Shown here in pieces: positions 53,601 to 60,432 of a stretch of 64,000 bases of DNA. How positions within the stretch are numbered: the stretch's first letter is position 1; each line of letters starts with the position of its first letter. The translations under genes were made by a program, and so were the position numbers. The notes beneath the pieces are model-generated. The model was given only the letters and a program-made list of their open reading frames with translations. It was not told where the DNA came from and did no database searches. The stretch covers positions 1 to 64,000 of the forward strand of contig CAZWDL010000028.1 in the NCBI GenBank assembly GCA_964632995.1, given 5' to 3'. The stretch comes from CAZWDL01 sp964632995 (GTDB lineage: Bacteria > Bacteroidota > Bacteroidia > Chitinophagales > Saprospiraceae).

Positions 53601-54609
53601 CTTTGATCGCTTTTACCAGGTGGAGAACGTTGCCAGCCGGCAGGGAAAAGGCACGGGTATCGGTTTAGCCCTGGTCAAAGAACTTGTTCAGCTGATGGAC
53701 GGCGCCATAAGCGCAGAAAGTGAAGACCGGGCCGGTACGACCTTCAGCTTGCAGTTCCCCATTCGACAAACAGCATCCCGAAAATCAACGAACTACCAGG
53801 ACATTGCCCTCGATCATTCCATCGTGGATGAAGTAGAAGTACTGACGCTCGAACAAAACACCGAGCTGCCTCTGCTACTCATCATCGAAGATAATGCAGA
53901 CGTGGTGATCTACATCCAATCACTACTGAGTCGGCAATACGAAATTCTAATTGCCGCCAATGGCGAAGAAGGCATTGAAAACGCTATGGAACACAGCCCG
54001 GATATTATCATCAGCGACGTGATGATGCCCAAAAAGAACGGCTTTGAGGTCGTAGAAACCCTAAAACAGGACATACGCACCAGCCATATTCCCATCATTT
54101 TGCTTACCGCAAAAGCGACTCAGGAAGATAAGCTGGAAGGCTTGAAATATGGTGCCGATGCTTATCTGATGAAGCCCTTTGACAAGCAAGAGCTGTTTAT
54201 TCGCTTAAAAAATCTCATCGAAGTGCGGCAACAGCTACGGCAAAAATACGCCACCTTCCAACCCCAGCTGCATCCACCAACCAATCCGGAAGAAGAATTT
54301 CTGCAACAAGTCCATCAGCAAATAGAAGCCAACTACATCGAAACAGAATTTAGTGTAGAAACGCTGGCAAAAAGCCTCCACATGAGCCGGGTGCAACTCT
54401 ATCGCAAGCTGAAAGCCATCAGCGACCAAACACCTTCCCAACTCATCCGCACCTTTCGCCTGGAAAAAGCCAGCGTTTTACTGGCCGATAAGAAGCTAAA
54501 TATCTCCGAAATTGCCTATGAAGTCGGTTACAGCGATCCAAACTACTTTATTCGCCAATTTACAAAAGTGTATAAGCAATCTCCCAACACTTTCCGTAAG
54601 TCATTGTAA
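50695..54609 (+). CDS. Hybrid two-component system regulator (sensor kinase, receiver and AraC HTH in one chain)
   Basis: The 1304-residue protein is a one-protein signalling system of the Bacteroidota type. After a signal sequence, two Reg_prop beta-propellers (repeats such as GYIWFGTQSGLFRYDG and GNIWITTKSGGINKFD) and a Y_Y_Y domain form the periplasmic sensor. One membrane span lies at about 770-790. Then come HisKA with His819 in ITHEFRTPLTVILG, an HATPase (NLLSNAIKFTPESG, DNGIGI, GKGTGIGLALVK), a receiver with Asp1108 in IIISDVMMPKKNG, and an AraC-type HTH (about 1205-1304). Such regulators usually sense sugars and activate polysaccharide loci; none is adjacent. Low GC in the sensor half hints at transfer. 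The likely target is the next gene, which has a 21-bp direct repeat upstream. Confidence 0.95.
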   Translation: MQTPVYSTPHFYHHTIPTVGALLLVLPLFLSGQALPKTLYFNTVQNIQTHRYAGAFPDSRGYIWFGTQSGLFRYDGKNIKAYKPDLNNSNSLSYAWIVDLIEDENGKLWISTRGGGLNSYDIFKDKWEHFYFEQNDSTSLLTNSPQWLALDEEGMIWIKFVGHGGIGCFNPDTGKCKRFIPQPGKAGHLQGEVSGKLVALGQQIYISTSIGLEYFDKETGSFSHIPFINEKGDSVPYKIYPAVGKSKDGIIWVTTPDNKLGFYDQNSQSIRYFPLQNDVKPFSHPIAEIEEDQQGNLLLCNWWEFWSLSNERRQLREHQFESIETLQRIDNHTEYRIAIDKTGMIWSGNNYYDPRKKIFDFYEVFSEGEKQRSQTWSVKRINASHVLVETPDGDFTYHLKERKGTPVTTKPIVRLIKDNKPYDLFIMSYDYDREGNLWITTWGQGLIRVKKQTLTNTRTPIRNFDQWLADGSLSLIPTNYLKSVYVDSHNDLWICGNEGGVTRLNANTLQSTQFDYKKGEESISDFYTFHVIEDDDGNIWITTKSGGINKFDRKTEKFKVFNVKGQMIGIDQFRIEKDTEGWLWFNSSIGLSAIDPATEQIRHYTQHDGLASWEHGLTIDHSTNSLFLAGNLGFQIINIDDLKNRPTYSSPIRINEVQIYNAKEKTSQSLRPIDWEKQTLHLSHQENTLTIEYAILDARNSSKHEYLYSFTSDKTPDWISNDNNTRVSLNRLRSGAYYFHIKGCNSDKIWTELAQPLKIIVHPPWWQTEWAYLLYVLIISGTVYYFYRFNLSRQLAKQEATQIKALNQLKSRFYTNITHEFRTPLTVILGMNQEKDNPKAQDLIERNGKKMLQLISQLLNLSKIDTGNLNVHYQQIEIVSFTQYIGESFQSLAEQKYIRLTIYSEIKQLYMDMDEEKYSQIISNLLSNAIKFTPESGKIILHLSQKENRLLVKVTDNGIGISPEALPHIFDRFYQVENVASRQGKGTGIGLALVKELVQLMDGAISAESEDRAGTTFSLQFPIRQTASRKSTNYQDIALDHSIVDEVEVLTLEQNTELPLLLIIEDNADVVIYIQSLLSRQYEILIAANGEEGIENAMEHSPDIIISDVMMPKKNGFEVVETLKQDIRTSHIPIILLTAKATQEDKLEGLKYGADAYLMKPFDKQELFIRLKNLIEVRQQLRQKYATFQPQLHPPTNPEEEFLQQVHQQIEANYIETEFSVETLAKSLHMSRVQLYRKLKAISDQTPSQLIRTFRLEKASVLLADKKLNISEIAYEVGYSDPNYFIRQFTKVYKQSPNTFRKSL

Positions 54610-54653
54610 ATCAAAATTTTAAACAGGTTGTGTTGCATGAGTAGAAACATCAT

Positions 54654-54716
54654 GTAACATTTGTGCTACTACTGGTAACATTTGTCCAGCCTTTCCGGGC
54701 GCATGATCTACATTTT
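54654..54716 (+). promoter_or_regulatory. Direct-repeat operator and promoter ahead of the NTF2/TPR gene
   Basis: GTAACATTTGT occurs at 54654-54664 and 54675-54685, exactly 21 bp (two helical turns) apart. TACATTTT (54709-54716) is one mismatch from TAnnTTTG. AraC-type HTH domains of hybrid two-component regulators bind such direct repeats just upstream of the promoter, so this is a good candidate site for the adjacent regulator. Confidence 0.6.
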
Positions 54717-54802
54717 TATGGCGCACTCAAACCGAGAATTTGCCTGGTAGCGTGACGGCTGCCTGCTTGTACTCGATTTTCTATTTAAAAAAAAATCAAA
54801 AC

Positions 54803-55549
54803 ATGAAAAACGCAACCCTTTTAATAGGCTTACTATGCCTGTTTTCCATGACTTCCTTATTCGCCCAAAGTGCGGATGAAGCCGCTATTAGAGAAGTAAT
54901 TGAAAAAGAATCGGAGGCCATTGCTCAACGTGATTTTACAGCCTGGAAGTCCTGTTGGCATCAGGATGAAAACAACTCGTTAGTACTTGTCCATGCTGGC
55001 TGGAACCTGCAAAGTTGGGATACCATCCAGAAACAAATAAAAACCTTTTTTGAAAATAGTCCGGCTGTTGCTGGGTCTGAAATTACCCTGGATCAGTTCA
55101 GGATCAATATCCAGGGCGATCGTGCTTTTGTACAGTATGAAGAAACAGAAACCAATCCGTGGACTTTCAGTAACGGGAAAAAGTGGGTCCTTAAATATTC
55201 AAATGTGCATAACATGCTAAAAGTAGATGGCCAATGGAAGAATGTGAATGTCAGGAGTGCCCTATCAAGGACCGAGTTAAATCATATAAATGTGGCTAGA
55301 CTACTGGTAGATGCCAGTCAAATCCTCGCACAAATGGATCGCATGGATGAGGCCAATAAAATCGCTGCCATGATCGCAGAACTATTCCCTGACACGCCTG
55401 CCGGCTATTGGGGTATGGGAGCCTTCGCTCTTCAGCAAAGAAACAAAGCCGAAGCTTTGCAGCATTTGCAAAAAGCAGCCTCTTTGTTTGATAACGAAAT
55501 TCCACCTACCCTGGAAAACCTCATCGAAGCGGTAAAGCAGATGGAATAA
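54803..55549 (+). CDS. Exported protein with SnoaL/NTF2-like domain and TPR-like tail
   Basis: ATG 54803 gives 248 residues with a signal peptide (MKNATLLIGLLCLFSMTSLF ending AQ). Residues about 25-140 look like an NTF2/SnoaL-type cone (IREVIEKESEAIAQRDFTAW at the start, then LDQFRINIQGDRAFVQYEET), used for small-molecule binding or stress-linked catalysis. The C-terminus (about 165-245) has TPR-like helix pairs (AGYWGMGAFALQQRNKAEAL). It follows the hybrid regulator in the same direction, behind a likely operator, and is probably its target. Substrate unknown. Confidence 0.7.
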   Translation: MKNATLLIGLLCLFSMTSLFAQSADEAAIREVIEKESEAIAQRDFTAWKSCWHQDENNSLVLVHAGWNLQSWDTIQKQIKTFFENSPAVAGSEITLDQFRINIQGDRAFVQYEETETNPWTFSNGKKWVLKYSNVHNMLKVDGQWKNVNVRSALSRTELNHINVARLLVDASQILAQMDRMDEANKIAAMIAELFPDTPAGYWGMGAFALQQRNKAEALQHLQKAASLFDNEIPPTLENLIEAVKQME

Positions 55550-55613
55550 GAGATAACTAATCACCCGACTATGCGTCGGACCGCTTGACTTCAAAGATTT
55601 TATTTTTCACTTA

Positions 55614-55775
55614 GAAGCTGTTTGAATTTGGCTGTTAGAATTTGTTATAGGTCATTTTTTCGATCATTGAGGCACCAAAACCGGAGTTTGGCCTTAGCCA
55701 AATGAGGATTTTGGGAACGAAAAGGGGCGGAAAAAGGGCCATAACAAAACTGACGTGTTAAATTCAAACAGCTTC
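55614..55775. mobile_element. 162-bp MITE-like element with 16-bp terminal inverted repeats and TTA duplication
   Basis: GAAGCTGTTTGAATTT (55614-55629) and its exact inverse (55760-55775) bound 162 bp with no ORF. TTA flanks both ends (55611-55613 and 55776-55778), as expected for a 3-bp target duplication of IS5-type elements. The right end lies 13 bp before the peptidase start, so the insertion sits in that gene's promoter region. Confidence 0.75.
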
Positions 55776-55787
55776 TTAAACCCTTTA

Positions 55788-56975
55788 ATGATGAAACCAT
55801 TCAGATTGATTACGCTACTATTTGTGCTGCTAGCCGGCACCTTATTTGTACAAGCCCAAAAAATGGATTACGCCGAGCTGGGCAAACGCATTGCTACCAC
55901 TTCTGCTGATATTCAACCGGGAGATGTAGTAGTCGTTGTCGGCGGCAAACATACTATTGACCTGATGGAAGCGGTTGCAATTGAGGCGCAAAAGCAGGGA
56001 GGTTTAGTTACGATGTTCCTCCGAACGGATGCCCTGCAATATAGCCTGCTTCGGGACGTGCCGGAGGAATACCTGGGGCAAGAGCCGGCCTATTTTACAG
56101 AGTGGTTCAAGGAGATTGATGTGTGGATCGGCTTGCCGGCTTTCGAAGACTTTCAAATGATCAATAAGGATGTACCGGAAGAAAAATATGCGTTGCTGGC
56201 AAAAGCAGGTGAATCCTTCACCGAAAACCTGAATAATTCAAAAATGCGGGGCATATTTCTTAATTATCCAACCGAATTCCAGGCGAAAAACGCAGGACTA
56301 GATTTCAAAACCTGGGAAAAGATGGCCTGGAATGCCATCAATGCCGATTATAGCAAGATAGCCGCACAAGCTAAAAAGCTGGAAAAAATGCTGATGCAAT
56401 CCAAAGAAGTGCATATCACGAGTCCGGCCGGTACAGACCTTACTTTTTCGGTTACCAATCGTCCGGTGTTGATAGATGACGGAGTGGTAACTACGGAGGA
56501 TAAGGAATCGTCACTCGTCTTTCAACGTACAGCCAACTTGCCAGGCGGCAAGATACAGATGACCATCCATGAAGACTCTGCCGAAGGTAAACTGGTGGTT
56601 GCAAAAACCAAATGCGATTACAAACCCATCAAAAATATGTCCCTGGAATTTGAGAACGGAGTCATGCAAAACCTCCAGGCGAATGACGGCCAGGACTGCA
56701 TGATGGAAATGTTCAAGCTGCAAGAAGGGGATTACAACAAAATTGCTGCCTTCGCAATCGGCCTGAATCCGGCACTTAAAGTCATGCAAGACGGGGAGCA
56801 AGACTTTCGAGGTATAAACGCTGCCGGTATGGTCTATGTAGTGATAGGCGATAACCGGGTCGTTGGCGGTAACAACGCGGCTAAAGGCAACTTTAGGTAC
56901 GACTTTCCCGTCACCAATGCCACCGTCACTATCGACGGGGTGGTTGTGGTGAAGGATGGTGTGTTGCAGCAATAG
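55788..56975 (+). CDS. Exported M29-like aminopeptidase homologue
   Basis: From ATG 55788 (or 55791) the protein has 395 residues and a signal peptide (LITLLFVLLAGTLFVQAQ), then the M29 fold: IQPGDVVVVVGG, ALLAKAGESFTENL, VHITSPAGTDLTFSV, FAIGLNP and VYVVIGDNRVVGGNNAA. In cytosolic M29 enzymes the C-terminal metal site includes an H-x-D motif; here the equivalent region reads FRYDFPV, and other expected His residues are absent. It may therefore be a divergent or non-catalytic branch, or bind metal differently. Export is unusual for the family but known in Bacteroidota homologues. The MITE-like insertion immediately upstream may have changed its expression. Confidence 0.75.
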   Translation: MMKPFRLITLLFVLLAGTLFVQAQKMDYAELGKRIATTSADIQPGDVVVVVGGKHTIDLMEAVAIEAQKQGGLVTMFLRTDALQYSLLRDVPEEYLGQEPAYFTEWFKEIDVWIGLPAFEDFQMINKDVPEEKYALLAKAGESFTENLNNSKMRGIFLNYPTEFQAKNAGLDFKTWEKMAWNAINADYSKIAAQAKKLEKMLMQSKEVHITSPAGTDLTFSVTNRPVLIDDGVVTTEDKESSLVFQRTANLPGGKIQMTIHEDSAEGKLVVAKTKCDYKPIKNMSLEFENGVMQNLQANDGQDCMMEMFKLQEGDYNKIAAFAIGLNPALKVMQDGEQDFRGINAAGMVYVVIGDNRVVGGNNAAKGNFRYDFPVTNATVTIDGVVVVKDGVLQQ

Positions 56976-57306
56976 GAAGCATTACTTGCCCGACCACACC
57001 GTGGGCGGGCGGAAGAAGCCGGAAAATACTCGTCTCGTAAGGGGGATACGAAAACCGGGAGGTGCAATACAGGTTTTCGTGATCCCCCAATCGCCCTGCC
57101 TGTTTATGGAAAAACTTAGAAAATCAACAGACAGTTGTCCGCGCCGTCTCCCCGGACGGAACCAACCCCCGCCTCCGGGCGTTGTCCAATCAAAGACAGC
57201 GATTCTTTTTTCGAACCCAGTCCAACTTGCATAAGAGCAGATAGAAAGTAATTTCAGACGTTTTTTCATGTTTAACTTCTATTTGTTTAACTAAAAAGAG
57301 GTAGAT
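56976..57306. other. Intergenic region before hsp20
   Basis: No gene or convincing promoter is seen in these 331 bp. Short overlapping ORFs on both strands lack coherent composition. An imperfect GC stem (GCCCG/CGGGC near 56989-57013) may end the peptidase transcript. Confidence 0.35.
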
Positions 57307-57756
57307 ATGAGACTCGTAAAAAGCAATTCTTTCCTGCCCACCGTGTCCGGTTTCTTTGATGATTTCTTAACCAAAGATGTTTTCGATTGGACCGGCGCCC
57401 ACTTTTCCAACACCAACACGACCGTCCCCGCCGTCAACATCCTCGAAACGCCCGACGAGTACGTCGTCGAAATGGCGGCGCCGGGAATGACGAAGCAAGA
57501 TTTCGAAATTGAACTCGTCGACAACCTGCTCGCCATCCGCAGAGAGCGCGAAAAGGACGAAACCCTCGCCGAGGGTGAAAACTACCGTCGCCGCGAGTTC
57601 AGCTACCGGTCCTTCCAGCGTTCCTTCCGACTCAACCAGAACGTGCTGAACGAGGACAAGATCAAAGCGACCTATGAGGACGGCGTGCTGCGCCTGCTCA
57701 TTCCCAAGAAGGAGGAAGCCAAGGCCAAACCGCCACGCCTGATCGAGGTCGCCTGA
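57307..57756 (+). CDS. Small heat-shock protein Hsp20
   Basis: The 149-residue protein has an alpha-crystallin domain at about residues 38-140. It starts VPAVNILETPDEYVVEMAAP and GMTKQDFEIELVDNLLAIRR, and it has YRRREFSYRSFQRSFRLNQN and the closing ATYEDGVLRLLIPKKEE. The short C-terminal extension ends KPPRLIEVA, a variant of the I-x-I/V motif that docks between dimers. It holds unfolding proteins during heat or oxidative stress. Monocistronic; no HrcA-type CIRCE element was found upstream. Confidence 0.95.
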   Translation: MRLVKSNSFLPTVSGFFDDFLTKDVFDWTGAHFSNTNTTVPAVNILETPDEYVVEMAAPGMTKQDFEIELVDNLLAIRREREKDETLAEGENYRRREFSYRSFQRSFRLNQNVLNEDKIKATYEDGVLRLLIPKKEEAKAKPPRLIEVA

Positions 57757-57770
57757 CGGCCTGACGGCAG

Positions 57771-57862
57771 ATGCTGAAAAATCAAGGTGGAACGCCCGGA
57801 CCATCCAGGTTATACGGACGGCAGGTACTACGCCCGCCGCCGGCGCCTTAATTTTTCAGCAT
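57771..57862. repeat. 92-bp inverted-repeat element A
   Basis: ATGCTGAAAAAT (57771-57782) and its exact inverse (57851-57862) extend inward by four more pairs after one mismatch, giving a 17-position arm around a GC-rich loop. It lies just after hsp20 and may serve as its terminator, but has no T-tract and equals element B in length. Confidence 0.5.
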
Positions 57863-57985
57863 TTATCCATTTTCCGAAAGGGTGACAAAAACCTTTCAAG
57901 TGAGCAGTTTTCCGAATAATACCAGGGACAACAAGTAACCATGAGTCCTTTCGCTCCCGTATACCGAATTTCCGATAACCCCGCC

Positions 57986-58077
57986 TGCGCTTGACATTTT
58001 GATGACTCTTCCGAAAAGAGAAGAGACTTTCATTTTTCTCCGGTCCGTTCGCAGAAAGCATCAAAATGTCAAGCGCA
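57986..58077. repeat. 92-bp inverted-repeat element B with 19-bp perfect arms
   Basis: The 19 bp at 57986-58004 (TGCGCTTGACATTTTGATG) are the perfect inverse of 58059-58077 around a 54-nt loop. No ORF. The long perfect arms point to a palindromic repeat or MITE. Confidence 0.65.
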
Positions 58078-58352
58078 CCGTTTTCCACTTGCATTTGATA
58101 TGGTAATTTCCTATATTAGACCACCAAGATGACATTAGTTTTCCCAAAAACTGGAGCACCCTCCTTCCTTCAGTTTTCCCCAAGAGATAAACCTGCACAG
58201 ACAGGATGTAGCAGATGAACGGGAATAATCCGAAACAAGATCGAGTGAGGCTCCCCAGGAATTCTGCCCAACAGCAACTATTAATATCCAATTGCCTTTA
58301 CGCATATAAAGCCGGAGCATTCCGGTTCGCCTTTTATATATCCTTAATCTCC

Positions 58353-58371
58353 AGCGCACGGCCAGTGCGCT
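58353..58371. promoter_or_regulatory. 7-5-7 inverted repeat before the protease operon
   Basis: AGCGCAC (58353-58359), GGCCA, GTGCGCT (58365-58371) ends 17 bp upstream of the ATG at 58389. The symmetry and position suit an operator or an RNA hairpin over the start region. Confidence 0.45.
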
Positions 58372-58388
58372 TCACCTATTTTAAGCTG

Positions 58389-59900
58389 ATGAAATCACGA
58401 CAGGAAAGAAAGGCAAGGCAAGACGAACTAATGGCGCTGCGTCCCGCGGTGGAAAATGAGCTGCGCGCCATTCCCGGAGTGGTGGGTATTGGTGTCGGTT
58501 TCAAGGAACGGAACGGGCGGCCCACGCAGGAGTTTGCCTTCCGTGTCTACGTCAAAGAGAAGAAGCCCCTGTCTGAACTCGTTCCCGAACACTTCATCCC
58601 TCCTGCGCTGCACGCCATTCCCACTGACGTCATCCGCCTGCCCCGCGTTCGGCGCCTGGCGGACCGGGGAACCTATCGTCCCTTGCAGGGCGGCATCGCC
58701 ATCGGTCCGCTGCGCGGCGGCATCGGCACCCTGGGCTGGTTCGGCACCTTGTCGGGCGGCGACAAGGTGCTCATCACCAATCACCACGTCGCTTTCGATC
58801 TGGAAGATCCCGCCTATTACCACCACGAGGACGCCGACGGCGGGCTGGGCGAGATAAAGCTCGGACAGCCCTACTATTACAAGTTCTGCGGCTGCTGCTG
58901 CGACTGCGATGTGATCGGCAAAGTGCTGGTCGCCAAGGATGACGACAGCATCGACTGCGCCCTCGTTCGCGTCGACGACGAGCTGGCCGGCAACCTGAAC
59001 CTCGAAATCGCTAACAGTGAAAGTGAAACCACCCTACAGGTCAGCGGCGTCGCCGGAGCCGTCTGTGGTGATGTGGTGACCAAAATAGGAATGAAGTCCG
59101 GCCATACCCGCGGCTTTATCGCCGAAATCGCCGGCGTCTGCAGCGACGTCACCGAGGATATTGAAACCACCCTCAATACCGGTAAATCGGGCCAGATTTT
59201 CATCTACCCCGCCGAGGACGAAACCTATTCCTACGAAGACGATATCCCCGCTTTTTCCTATAAGGGCGACTCGGGTTCCGCCATCCTCAACGAGGACGGC
59301 GAGATCGTCGGCCTCCTCTGGGCCGGCGACATCATCAAGCTCGACGCGGACGACAGCCAGCTCGACATCACTATCGCCTGCCACTTCCAGGACGTGCTCG
59401 ATTTCTTTAGCGACGAAGGCTTCGCCGTCACTGTCGCCGAATCGCCGGCCGGCGGTGATGACCGGGATTATGCCGCGCTTGTCCGGCCGAAGCATATCTA
59501 CACCAACCAGGACGCGGCCAACTGGCTGCGCTGGGAGCTGTCGCAGTCGCCTTTCGGCAAACAATTACTGCAGTGCTACGAGGCACACCGGACGGAGGTC
59601 ATGGATCTGATCAATCACGAGCGCGCGGTCACTGTCGCCTGGCACCGCAACCGCGGCCCTGCCTGGCTGGCGCATATGATCAAAAGCGCCCGCGATAAGA
59701 CGCACCTGATCCCCCCGGTGATCGACGGTATAAGGCCGGACCTGCTGCTTACGCGCATGAGTGCGGTCCTGCGTACGCACGGCAGCCCGGAGCTGCAACG
59801 GACGCTGGATGAGCACGCCCTCGAGCTTATTCACTGTTTTGAAAATATCAACAGTATACGGATGCTGTTGCAAAAAATCAGCCGTTATGTACCGGTCTGA
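58389..59900 (+). CDS. Chymotrypsin-fold serine protease with GCCCDC motif (paralogue A)
   Basis: ATG 58389 gives 503 residues; an in-frame upstream start (58215) runs through AT-rich non-coding sequence. The N-terminal module VVGIGVGFKERNGRPTQEFA with FRVYVKEKKP and a PTDVI end is shared with the second protease. The catalytic domain shows His133 in LITNHHVAF, Asp189 in DSIDCALV and Ser295 in YKGDSGSAIL, the trypsin order. Between His and Asp is FCGCCCDCDVIG, a dense Cys motif that may bind a metal or form disulfides. The C-terminal 150 residues are helical. No signal peptide is visible. It overlaps the lipoprotein gene and heads a four-gene operon. Confidence 0.82.
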   Translation: MKSRQERKARQDELMALRPAVENELRAIPGVVGIGVGFKERNGRPTQEFAFRVYVKEKKPLSELVPEHFIPPALHAIPTDVIRLPRVRRLADRGTYRPLQGGIAIGPLRGGIGTLGWFGTLSGGDKVLITNHHVAFDLEDPAYYHHEDADGGLGEIKLGQPYYYKFCGCCCDCDVIGKVLVAKDDDSIDCALVRVDDELAGNLNLEIANSESETTLQVSGVAGAVCGDVVTKIGMKSGHTRGFIAEIAGVCSDVTEDIETTLNTGKSGQIFIYPAEDETYSYEDDIPAFSYKGDSGSAILNEDGEIVGLLWAGDIIKLDADDSQLDITIACHFQDVLDFFSDEGFAVTVAESPAGGDDRDYAALVRPKHIYTNQDAANWLRWELSQSPFGKQLLQCYEAHRTEVMDLINHERAVTVAWHRNRGPAWLAHMIKSARDKTHLIPPVIDGIRPDLLLTRMSAVLRTHGSPELQRTLDEHALELIHCFENINSIRMLLQKISRYVPV

Positions 59901-60282
59901 GGCGCCGAAATACAGCCTGATACGAATGCTGGCGCTGGGATGCCTGCTTCTATTTGTTAACTGTTCAAGACCAACTATGGACGCCCTGCAAGAAAAATTC
60001 TGCACCTGTGTCGACGACTGGGACAAAGATTGCTTTCAGCAGCAAATCAACCAGTTCCTGAAAGCACAGGACCGCTCGGTCAAGGCCCGCGAACGGCTGG
60101 CCGGCCTGCGCGACTGGCTCGCGGAAAGCCCCTGCGTCGAATCGGCGGAAATCCTGGGCGGCGTCATCGAAACGGATCCGCCTATCCACCGCTTCCAGGT
60201 CAAATTCCGCGACGATGCCGAAAAACACCTGCTCTTCATCTGGAATGATGAAGGGAAGTTGAGGTATAAAAGTATCCGCTAG
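59887..60282 (+). CDS. Small lipoprotein within the protease operon
   Basis: ATG 59887, 14 bp inside the end of protease A, gives 131 residues. A hydrophobic segment and lipobox (LALGCLLLFVNC) mark a lipoprotein. The mature part opens with Cys-rich CTCVDDWDKDC and continues with a helix and a small beta sheet (VKFRDDAEKHLLFIWNDEG). The overlap suggests translational coupling to the protease. It could anchor, inhibit or present the protease or the large downstream protein; the family is not recognised. Confidence 0.65.
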   Translation: MYRSEAPKYSLIRMLALGCLLLFVNCSRPTMDALQEKFCTCVDDWDKDCFQQQINQFLKAQDRSVKARERLAGLRDWLAESPCVESAEILGGVIETDPPIHRFQVKFRDDAEKHLLFIWNDEGKLRYKSIR

Positions 60283-60362
60283 AAAATGGCATAGATATTC
60301 ATTTGATATCAGATCAGGATCAAAGATAGTAGGGGAACTACTCAATCCCCTAATTCTTTTTA

Positions 60363-60404
60363 TCCGCCGTAGTCCCGCTTTCGAAGAAGCGGGACGGAGG
60401 CGGA
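60363..60404. terminator. Nested stem between the lipoprotein and protease B
   Basis: An inner stem GTCCCGCTT/AAGCGGGAC (60372-60380 with 60387-60395) sits inside an outer TCCGCC/GGCGGA pair (60363-60368 with 60399-60404). The core TCCCGCTT resembles the hairpin at 10044-10076, so it may be a recurring genomic palindrome as well as a weak terminator. Confidence 0.45.
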
Positions 60405-60432
60405 CAATCCTTTTCACCTAAAACCAACCGGC

